Origin: Actinomycetota bacterium
Lineage (GTDB): Bacteria; Actinomycetota; Actinomycetes; Nanopelagicales; Nanopelagicaceae
Reading direction: 5' to 3'
DNA: 33,425 nucleotides
Assembly (NCBI GenBank): GCA_947380835.1
Contig: CANCSL010000007.1
Coordinates: 1-33,425, forward strand
In this document: positions 24,219 to 30,531 of the stretch, piece by piece
Layout: every line of letters begins with the position of its first letter
Numbering within the stretch: position 1 is the first letter of the stretch
Position numbers and translations under genes: made by a program
The notes under the pieces: generated by a model
Databases searched by the model: none
What the model was told of the DNA's origin: nothing
The model's input: the letters and a program-made list of their open reading frames with translations, nothing else

Positions 24219-25117
24219 TACCAGCCTCGCTCGGCCAATCGATGAGGAACTGGAATATCAGCGACATTGATTCCGACCATTGCATCCCCAAGACCTCGAG
24301 ATACATCAGCAACAACTTTTGCGTCGGTGAAATAGGTGACAGCTTTAACGCACGCCGCGGCTCGCTTGGCAGGATCTCCGGATTTGAAAATTCCTGAACC
24401 AACAAATACACCATCTGCACCAAGCTGCATCATCATGGCAGCGTCAGCAGGGGTTGCGATTCCACCTGCAGTGAAAAGTACGACGGGAAGTTTGCCAGTG
24501 GTTGCAACCTCTTTGACGAGGTCGTAAGGGGCTTGAAGTTCCTTCGCAGCTACATAAAGTTCGTCTTCACGCATTGAAGATAGGCGACGAATTTCGCCGC
24601 TGATCTTGCGCATGTGTGTGGTGGCATTTGAGACATCACCGGTACCGGCTTCGCCTTTTGAACGGATCATCGCGGCACCTTCATTGATGCGTCGAAGTGC
24701 TTCCCCGAGATTTGTCGCGCCACAAACAAACGGAATAGTGAATTTCCACTTATCAATATGGTTTTCGTAGTCGGCCGGAGTCAGAACCTCGGACTCATCG
24801 ATGTAATCCACACCGAGACTTTCTAGGATTTGGGCTTCAACAAAATGTCCGATGCGTGCCTTGGCCATCACGGGAATAGAAACAGCTGCCTGGATCTTTT
24901 CGATCATATCCGGATCGGACATACGTGAAACGCCGCCTTGAGCGCGAATATCGGCGGGAACGCGTTCTAGCGCCATAACAGCAACTGCGCCAGCATCCTC
25001 GGCAATCTTCGCCTGCTCGACATTAACGACATCCATAATGACGCCACCCTTCAGCATCTCTGCCATTCCGCGCTTTACGCGAGCGGTACCGACTGAATGC
25101 GAGGTGTTCTCGGCCAT
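24218..25117 (-). CDS. pdxS: Pyridoxal 5'-phosphate synthase lyase subunit
   Basis: Builds pyridoxal 5'-phosphate from ribose 5-phosphate, glyceraldehyde 3-phosphate and ammonia, as a dodecamer with PdxT. The protein is 299 aa, a highly conserved TIM barrel. Visible are KGGVIMDV with D29, the Schiff-base lysine K86 in MAKARIGH, and K154 in RSKGEAGTG, plus FTAGGIATPADAA and GSGIFKSGDP that form the phosphate site. The ATG at 25117 has an AGGAG ribosome site (complement of 25124-25128) at good spacing. It opens the pdxS-pdxT-yebC group, 60 bases after the DUF3048 gene. No PdxR-type regulator gene is nearby. Confidence 0.98.
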   Translation of the reverse strand: MAENTSHSVGTARVKRGMAEMLKGGVIMDVVNVEQAKIAEDAGAVAVMALERVPADIRAQGGVSRMSDPDMIEKIQAAVSIPVMAKARIGHFVEAQILESLGVDYIDESEVLTPADYENHIDKWKFTIPFVCGATNLGEALRRINEGAAMIRSKGEAGTGDVSNATTHMRKISGEIRRLSSMREDELYVAAKELQAPYDLVKEVATTGKLPVVLFTAGGIATPADAAMMMQLGADGVFVGSGIFKSGDPAKRAAACVKAVTYFTDAKVVADVSRGLGDAMVGINVADIPVPHRLAERGW

Positions 25118-25177
25118 GACAATCTCCTAAATTCTTAATCTGACAGCGAAAGCGCCAGGTGATTCGAAGTGCTCAGT

Positions 25178-26221
25178 CTACTTAGTCGGTGAAGCCTTCG
25201 CGCTCGCTGAAACCGGGTAGGTAAAAATGGGCTCCTGATCGGTCAGCATCACCCAAATTTGACCCGGATTGAGATTGGCGGCGCTTCCGTCGGCCAAGGT
25301 CCAAGTAGTCCCACTGGTTGCGTTGGGCCGGCTCCAATTGATCGGGATGGCCTTTCCATCCCGCAATAAGTATCCAGTACCTATGCCCACGGTGTTGCTA
25401 AAGGGGGTAATTCCGCCTTCGCGATCGCGATACTCCGAGTTAGTAATGGAGACATTTTGAATAATGATGGTGGGCGAACCCAAGGTTTGACCTGAAGCCG
25501 ATAAATCTTGGTGACCGTCATGAGATAGCAACCAACGGGATTCGCTGGCCGACCAGGTCGCTTCGTAATCTGCGGCTGGCCATTTAACTTTTATGCCGGT
25601 GATTACTGCGCCAAAATTGCCGATCGTTCCAAAAGTGAACCCAATTGGTTTAACGGTGTCGATTTGAGCATTGTCTTTGTTGATCGCCTTATCCATGAGA
25701 TCAGCTGCTCTAAGAATCAAATTCGTGGGAGCCGAACGGGAAGAGTCTCGGTAGTAAATTTGCGAAGAATTTCTATCCGCCGAGAGATTGACCAAATTAG
25801 CGGCAGTGATCTTTGGGTAAAATTTTGATTGTGCACCGCTGAACGCGAAACCAACCCGACCATATTGAGCCAAGATGTCGAGATCGGAAATACGAGCGGA
25901 GCGGACCGGCCCGACATTTGCTGGCGGTTGTTGAGTAAATATCGCAGCCAGCCTAGTGAGCCCGCCTTCTACTTGTTCGACATAAACAACGTCCGCGTAT
26001 TCCAAACCAATTTGTGGATGCGCCGCCCGAGTGTCATCGATTTTGACAGCGAGCACTCGTGAATTTATGCCAGGCAAACCAGTGAGGACATTCTTCTCTA
26101 TCGGTGCCGATGCCTGGGACTTGGCCGGAACTGGGGTTTCGGTCTTGTTGCTCGAAGATCCGCATCCCGTCAGCGCAACGAGAGCGATCAAACTCATCAA
26201 TACGGCAGGTTTTCTTTTCAC
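25178..26221 (-). CDS. DUF3048 (YerB-like) lipoprotein
   Basis: Cell-surface lipoprotein of unknown role. The protein is 347 aa. The signal peptide ends with a lipobox LTGC, giving a lipidated Cys at residue 20, followed by a Ser/Pro/Ala-rich linker (about 21-42). The mature domain shows the DUF3048 pattern: LAVKIDDTRAAHPQIGLEYADVVYVEQVEGGLTR-like opening (about 57-90), then VGPVRSARISDLDI and GAQSKFYP. Late segments are FSNTVGIGTGYLLRDGKAIPINWSR and GQIWVMLTDQEP. The start is GTG at 26221, overlapping the stop of the LemA-like gene (GTGA). It lies at the end of the pgsA-acyltransferase-pimA run, so a link with envelope building is possible but not proven. Confidence 0.85.
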   Translation of the reverse strand: MKRKPAVLMSLIALVALTGCGSSSNKTETPVPAKSQASAPIEKNVLTGLPGINSRVLAVKIDDTRAAHPQIGLEYADVVYVEQVEGGLTRLAAIFTQQPPANVGPVRSARISDLDILAQYGRVGFAFSGAQSKFYPKITAANLVNLSADRNSSQIYYRDSSRSAPTNLILRAADLMDKAINKDNAQIDTVKPIGFTFGTIGNFGAVITGIKVKWPAADYEATWSASESRWLLSHDGHQDLSASGQTLGSPTIIIQNVSITNSEYRDREGGITPFSNTVGIGTGYLLRDGKAIPINWSRPNATSGTTWTLADGSAANLNPGQIWVMLTDQEPIFTYPVSASAKASPTK

Positions 26222-26724
26222 AGAGCATCATCCTCAAATGCGTAATGGACGGGCAAGGGGGCATGTCCGGCCAGGCGGAAGATGCGGAATACAACTTTCG
26301 ACCGCAGATTGCCAACAGCGTTAACCGCTTCCAAGTGGATATTGATAGACATCTTTATTTTGTCGGTAATCGATTCAAGTTCAGCTAGGGAACTAGGGGC
26401 GATTGTTCCGGTCACGTCCTGTGAATCGCTTTGAAGAAGACGTAAGGATTCGGAAAGCGAACTCTCCGCTTCGCTTCGCTCGATGATGGTTGCTTCTCGG
26501 GCTTGAAATGCAGAACTGGCTAAAAGTAAATATGTGGCTGGATCAAGATTTGATTTATGGGCAATATCAAGTGCGATTGCCGCTCGGCGTTGCAACAAGG
26601 CATCTAAATGTTCCCAAGACGTTTCAACTCGATGGTGTAACCGATCCAAACGTGTGGCAGAAAAAGATAGGTACCAGGCCAAAATGAGTGCCACGATGAT
26701 GACGAAGAAAATGCTCTTAGTCAT
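26218..26724 (-). CDS. LemA-like single-pass membrane protein
   Basis: Function unknown. The protein is 168 aa, with one N-terminal membrane helix (about 4-20). A helical segment follows with the pattern RLDRLHHRVETSWEHLDALLQRR (25-47), which resembles the start of LemA proteins. The rest is helical, acidic and rich in Ser, Ala and Leu. The ATG overlaps the end of pimA by eight bases, and the stop overlaps the GTG of the DUF3048 gene by four. It is thus locked in translation between a PIM mannosyltransferase and a lipoprotein. The similarity to LemA is limited to the N-terminal half, so the family call is tentative. Confidence 0.6.
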   Translation of the reverse strand: MTKSIFFVIIVALILAWYLSFSATRLDRLHHRVETSWEHLDALLQRRAAIALDIAHKSNLDPATYLLLASSAFQAREATIIERSEAESSLSESLRLLQSDSQDVTGTIAPSSLAELESITDKIKMSINIHLEAVNAVGNLRSKVVFRIFRLAGHAPLPVHYAFEDDAL

Positions 26725-27898
26725 TGGACTTAAACCTATTCCAAACGCGATTGTCAGAACTCAACCCGACTTTGCTATTTCCCACTTGCACCATTTCGTA
26801 CACATCCAATATCTGCTCCGCAACCGTGCTCCAATCATATTTGCGAGATTGCGATAGACCGCTGGTCGCAAGTACGTGTCTGCTATCCACATCGCCCAGC
26901 AAATAGATCAGTCTTTCGGCCAGATCGTGCGAATCCTCCGACTTAAAGAGTGAACCAAACTCACCGTAATTTAACAATTGTGAAAAAGCGGGGATATCAC
27001 TCGCCAGAATTGCCGTGCCGGAGGCCATGGCTTCGGTAAGGATTATTCCAAAAGACTCTCCTCCTGTATTTGGCGCGACGTACACGTCGATGGAGTGAAA
27101 AAATTTAACCTTGTCTTCTTCACTCAATTTACCCAAAAATGTGAGGCGAGAATGAAGCGCCGGATCGATATTCTTTAAAAATTCACTTTTTTCACCAGGA
27201 CCTGCAATGAGAACCTTAATTTGGGGGAACTTTTTTACGATGGTTGGCAGAGCTGCGATCAGAACTTCCAAACCTTTTCGGGGCTCGTCAAAACGACCGA
27301 TAAATCCGATGCTTGGACTTCCCACCCAATCGGGATTCTTATCCGCAACTTCAAATTTGGAAGTATCGAGTCCGTTGGGAATCACAACTGCTTCGGTTTC
27401 AAAATGATCTTTAAGAGTTTGGCGGGCCATCTCGCTCACGGCAATGCGCGCCGTTAATTTTTCTAACACCGGTTCCAATATGGGTCCAACTGCAGTTATG
27501 GCTTTCTGCTTTGCAGATGCTGCGTGGAAAGTACCAACCATCGGACCATCCGCTGCCCAACAAGCAAGAAGTGACAACGAGGGTATTGCTGGTTCGTGCA
27601 AGTGAAGTAAATCGAAATTTCCTGCCGATATCCATTGACGAACTCGCGAGGATGCCACTGGGCCAAAAAGGATGCGGGCAACTGCCCCGTTGTACGGGAT
27701 TGAAACTGGCCGGCCAGCAGAAACTAACCAGGGCTCTGAAATTTGCGAATCATCGCTGACAGGGGCAAAAACTGAGACTTCATGTCCAGCACGAATAAGG
27801 AACTCCGCTAGCTCTTTGATATGGATTTGGACACCACCAGGCGTATCCCACCCGTATGGGCAGACCATGCCGATCTTCAAAGGTTTGAAACTTTTCAT
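26717..27898 (-). CDS. pimA: Phosphatidyl-myo-inositol mannosyltransferase (GT4)
   Basis: Adds the first mannose from GDP-mannose to phosphatidylinositol at the inner membrane face, starting PIM synthesis. The protein is 393 aa, with two Rossmann domains of the GT-B fold. Visible are TPGGVQIHI (19-27) for the donor/acceptor cleft, H125 in GTFHAAS, the basic donor-phosphate pair R202 and K208 in GRFDEPRKG, and the E-x7-E type motif with E281 and E289 in GGESFGIILTEAMASG. Context with pgsA and an acyltransferase makes PimA more likely than another GT4 enzyme. The ATG overlaps the acyltransferase stop (ATGA) and the stop overlaps the LemA-like start by eight bases. Confidence 0.9.
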   Translation of the reverse strand: MKSFKPLKIGMVCPYGWDTPGGVQIHIKELAEFLIRAGHEVSVFAPVSDDSQISEPWLVSAGRPVSIPYNGAVARILFGPVASSRVRQWISAGNFDLLHLHEPAIPSLSLLACWAADGPMVGTFHAASAKQKAITAVGPILEPVLEKLTARIAVSEMARQTLKDHFETEAVVIPNGLDTSKFEVADKNPDWVGSPSIGFIGRFDEPRKGLEVLIAALPTIVKKFPQIKVLIAGPGEKSEFLKNIDPALHSRLTFLGKLSEEDKVKFFHSIDVYVAPNTGGESFGIILTEAMASGTAILASDIPAFSQLLNYGEFGSLFKSEDSHDLAERLIYLLGDVDSRHVLATSGLSQSRKYDWSTVAEQILDVYEMVQVGNSKVGLSSDNRVWNRFKSND

Positions 27899-28788
27899 GA
27901 CTCGTCGCGATCTTGGAAATCGCCATCAACCCAAATGCGTTGCAACATGTGCCAATCACTTGTGTTTTGCGCGATGCGAAGTGCAAATCTGTCAGCACAG
28001 ATCTGGGTCATGTGCGCAACTTTTTCGGTTTGCGTCCCAGAGTTTGGAATCTCAATTTCAGCGTCAAAAATGATACGAATTCCACTCTCTTCATACTTTA
28101 CAAAAGCAGTAATAAGAGGAGCTCCCGTTTGAATTGAAAGGATTGCCGGTCCTGCTGGCATGCGTGCCGGACCACCATTGAAATTTACTGCCACCCCTGA
28201 TTTAGATAGGTCGCGATCGGCAACGAGAGCTACTAACTTGCCGGCTCGCAAACGTTGGGCCAACGTCGCGATAACTCGCGAATCTAGGTCCAATACTTCC
28301 ATCCCAATTTGCTGGCGATAGTCTAAAAATTTTCTAAAAAGTTTCTCGGGGTCGAGATGTTCAGCGACCGTAGTGAGCGGAATACCCGTGGCGCAGAAAT
28401 AAGCACCAGCATGATCCCAGTTGCCGGCATGAGGCAACGAAACAATGCACCCTCGTCCTGCACGTATTGGTTCTCGCAAAAACTCTTCATTTTCAACGAC
28501 CACGCTGGAAATTATTTGCTCATTGCTCCAATTGGGGAATCTGAATGTGTCACACCAATATCGTAAGTATGAACGCATCCCATCACGAACCATTTTTTCG
28601 AGGTCAGCAGAGTCAAGTTCGGGATGAATCCGTAAATAGTTGCTGCGCATGCGGTCAATTTGTTTGCCATTTTTGCCGTAGATGCGGTCGGCGACGCGTT
28701 CAGCCAAACCATAAGCCCACGCTTCTGGCAACAACCTGGTGATTCGCCAGGCCAAGGCATAGGCCCAATAGACAAGCGTTGATTTCAT
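27895..28788 (-). CDS. Lipid A-type acyltransferase, probably PIM acyltransferase
   Basis: The protein is 297 aa, of the HtrB/LpxL-like family. In mycobacteria the homologue at this locus (PatA) acylates the mannose of phosphatidylinositol mannosides. An amphipathic or hydrophobic N terminus (about 4-20) suggests membrane association. The catalytic H-x4-D is H120 and D125 in LPHAGNWDHAG, and the end carries the conserved DWHMLQRIW block. The ATG is three bases after the pgsA stop, and the stop overlaps pimA (ATGA). PatA is the best guess from position. The exact acceptor cannot be told from sequence. Confidence 0.88.
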   Translation of the reverse strand: MKSTLVYWAYALAWRITRLLPEAWAYGLAERVADRIYGKNGKQIDRMRSNYLRIHPELDSADLEKMVRDGMRSYLRYWCDTFRFPNWSNEQIISSVVVENEEFLREPIRAGRGCIVSLPHAGNWDHAGAYFCATGIPLTTVAEHLDPEKLFRKFLDYRQQIGMEVLDLDSRVIATLAQRLRAGKLVALVADRDLSKSGVAVNFNGGPARMPAGPAILSIQTGAPLITAFVKYEESGIRIIFDAEIEIPNSGTQTEKVAHMTQICADRFALRIAQNTSDWHMLQRIWVDGDFQDRDES

Positions 28789-28791
28789 AAC

Positions 28792-29397
28792 TCAGTTCTG
28801 CTTTCGCGTTGCAACGAAAACGATTCGCAACCGTTCCAGGCAGGTATAAACGCTGGCAACAGCCAGAATCCAAAATCCGATAGCCAGACTAAAGCGAACG
28901 TGTAATCCGGCCAGCCCTATTGCAAGTAGCGCAACGATGAGTCTCTCTGTTCGCTCAGCGATCCCACCTTCACATGCGATATCAAGAGATTCCGCTCGAG
29001 CTTTTATGTAGGAGACGAGTCCACCGGCAACGAGCGCGACCACGACCACTGGAACTAACCGATCGTTTCGGTCCACCAGAAAAAGCATGACACCTGCCAA
29101 CAAACTGGCATCGCTGATGCGATCCAGCGTCGAGTCCAAGAGCGCGCCCCAAGTACTTGACCCTGACTTTGACAATCTGGCCATAGTTCCATCAAGCAGA
29201 TCAAAAAGAATAAAGAAAATGGAAACCAGAGTCCCAGTCAGAAATTCTCCGCGAGGATAGAAATACAGCGCCGAGATCACCGTGCCAATAGCGCCGGCTG
29301 AGCTCACCATGTTGGCACTCAGCCCCATCGCAAGTAGACCTCGACACAAGGGCGTAATGAGTCGGGTAATGGGGGGTCTAAGCGAACCTTGAAGCAT
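28792..29397 (-). CDS. pgsA: CDP-alcohol phosphatidyltransferase, phosphatidylinositol phosphate synthase type
   Basis: Integral membrane enzyme that joins inositol phosphate to CDP-diacylglycerol. The protein is 201 aa from the chosen ATG at 29397. The CDP-alcohol motif D-G-x2-A-R-x8-G-x3-D-x3-D is seen as DLLDGTMARLSKSGSSTWGALLDSTLDR, with D, D and R positions intact. About six hydrophobic segments are expected and visible. The frame stays open for 61 more codons upstream, but that part lacks membrane character and is antisense to the EF-G-like gene. ATG 29406 is the other reasonable start. No ribosome site precedes either ATG. A TACGAT -10-like box ends seven bases before 29397, so translation may be leaderless. 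The acyltransferase and pimA follow in the same operon. Confidence 0.88.
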   Translation of the reverse strand: MLQGSLRPPITRLITPLCRGLLAMGLSANMVSSAGAIGTVISALYFYPRGEFLTGTLVSIFFILFDLLDGTMARLSKSGSSTWGALLDSTLDRISDASLLAGVMLFLVDRNDRLVPVVVVALVAGGLVSYIKARAESLDIACEGGIAERTERLIVALLAIGLAGLHVRFSLAIGFWILAVASVYTCLERLRIVFVATRKQN

Positions 29398-29404
29398 CAA
29401 TACC

Positions 29405-29414
29405 ATCGTAGGCT
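29405..29414. promoter_or_regulatory. Overlapping divergent -10-like elements (pgsA and EF-G-like gene)
   Basis: In the 25 bases between the proposed start codons of pgsA (29397, minus) and the EF-G-like gene (29423, plus), the minus strand reads TACGAT at 29410-29405. The plus strand reads TAGGCT at 29409-29414. Both fit the TAnnnT form of actinobacterial -10 boxes. Each lies seven to eight bases before its start codon, as in leaderless transcripts. Convincing -35 boxes at normal spacing are not visible. If both are used, polymerases for the two genes would compete for the same site. Confidence 0.35.
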
Positions 29415-29422
29415 TGACCGCC

Positions 29423-30013
29423 GTGAGCAACCTAATTTTTTCAGCAGATTTGTCCAAAATACGCGTGAATTTCTCGGGTCCAGGAAGCGAGAATTTGGCC
29501 GCCGCCTTGGGGCTCCCCTTTGCTCCCCTAGAAGAGTCCGACGTAGCAATCTTCTGCGTCAGCGCGCTTGATGGATTCACGCCTGATGTAACTTCAAACT
29601 GGCAGTTTGCCCGAGAGACTTATATTCCCAGCATCGTCGCAATCGTCGATCTCGATAAAAGTGAAATTGACTTTGAAGATATGAGCGCGATAGCGGGCAA
29701 GACTCTTGATCCCGTCGTGACGCCGTATTTGGTTCTGCACTCCGACGATGGTTTTCCTACGGCAGTTATTTCTTTGGAGTCACAATTGATTACGGACTAC
29801 ACCTTGGGATTGAAACGAGAAATGGAGAGCGATCCTGAGCACAAAGAACTCATTGCCGAATTTAGAGAGGAGTATCTAGAACAAATGGAGAGCGCCGGCG
29901 AAGAACCTTTCTCTAATGCGCTGATTTTTCCGGCAATGCCGTTGTCTCTTCACATTAAACTTGGAGTTGCCGAGATTGCCGAATGGTTAAGAAAGATCCC
30001 AAGCCGCAGCTAA
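29423..30013 (+). CDS. EF-G GTPase-domain-like protein lacking the P-loop
   Basis: Not a named family that I recognise. The protein is 196 aa from GTG at 29423 (TTG at 29414 is an alternative). Its blocks follow the order of the second half of an EF-G GTPase domain. FSGPGSENL (17-25) stands where DTPGHxDF would be. DVAIFCVSALDGFTPDVTSNW (40-60) matches the helix and strand after G3. IVAIVDLDKSEIDF (71-84) stands at NKMD (G4). VISLESQLITDY (115-126) and ESDPEHKELIAEFREEYLE (135-153) follow. FPAMPLSLHIKLGVAEIAEWL (169-189) is placed like the SAxKNxGVxxLLDAI segment (G5). The P-loop and EF-G domains II-V are absent, and the G4 Asn and Lys are replaced, so GTP binding is unlikely. It is divergent from pgsA, and its last 27 bases overlap the end of the HIT gene. 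Confidence 0.7.
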   Translation: MSNLIFSADLSKIRVNFSGPGSENLAAALGLPFAPLEESDVAIFCVSALDGFTPDVTSNWQFARETYIPSIVAIVDLDKSEIDFEDMSAIAGKTLDPVVTPYLVLHSDDGFPTAVISLESQLITDYTLGLKREMESDPEHKELIAEFREEYLEQMESAGEEPFSNALIFPAMPLSLHIKLGVAEIAEWLRKIPSRS

Positions 30014-30529
30014 GTCATCACGAGTGCGTTCTAGGAGTTGAGGCAAAACTTTTGTTTGGCCGATGATGGGCATGAAGTTAGCGTCGCCAGCCCAACGCGG
30101 AACAACGTGCTGATGAATATGTGCGGCAACTCCGGCGCCAGAGACGGCTCCTTGATTCATTCCTAAATTAAATCCTGCCGCCTGACTTACCTTCCGAAGT
30201 GTGCGCATCGCTTGGGCCGTCATTGCAGAAATTTCATTTCTTTCTGATTCTGACAATTCAGTTAAATCGGCAACGTGGCGATATGTGCAAACTAACAAAT
30301 GCCCAGCGTTGTAAGGATAGAGATTCATAACAACATATGCGTCAATTCCGCGGGCGACGATTAAGCCCGCTCGATCTTCCAACGTCGGAATTCGGCAAAA
30401 AGGGCAAGGGACGTCGTTACCCGGCAAGGGACGATTTTCGCCGGACAGATACTCCATGCGATGCGGCGCCCACAACCGTTGCCAAGGGTCAGGCATCCCC
30501 GCTCCGCCGGTGAGAACGTCGTTGCTCAT
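29987..30529 (-). CDS. HIT-domain protein, Ap4A phosphorylase-like
   Basis: The protein is 180 aa. The histidine triad HIHQH (137-141) in AAHIHQHVVPRW holds the catalytic His139 region. A CPFC pair (42-45) suggests a structural metal. The segment NLYPYNAGHLLVCTYRHVADL (69-89) and WAGDANF after the triad closely recall the mycobacterial HIT protein beside thrS and pgsA, which acts as a diadenosine tetraphosphate phosphorylase. That activity is inferred from likeness and position. The ATG lies two bases after the thrS stop, so it is coupled to a synthetase that itself can form Ap4A. The 3' end overlaps the convergent EF-G-like gene by 27 bases. Confidence 0.88.
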   Translation of the reverse strand: MSNDVLTGGAGMPDPWQRLWAPHRMEYLSGENRPLPGNDVPCPFCRIPTLEDRAGLIVARGIDAYVVMNLYPYNAGHLLVCTYRHVADLTELSESERNEISAMTAQAMRTLRKVSQAAGFNLGMNQGAVSGAGVAAHIHQHVVPRWAGDANFMPIIGQTKVLPQLLERTRDDLAAAWDLS

Positions 30530-30531
30530 GG

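Noticed and set aside
27672..28073. 133-codon plus-strand open frame across the pimA/acyltransferase junction
   Set aside because: Antisense to two well-supported, translationally coupled genes; composition is typical of a shadow frame.
29398..29580. N-terminal extension of pgsA
   Set aside because: Antisense to the EF-G-like gene, no membrane or family feature, and the usual PgsA start fits 29397 or 29406.
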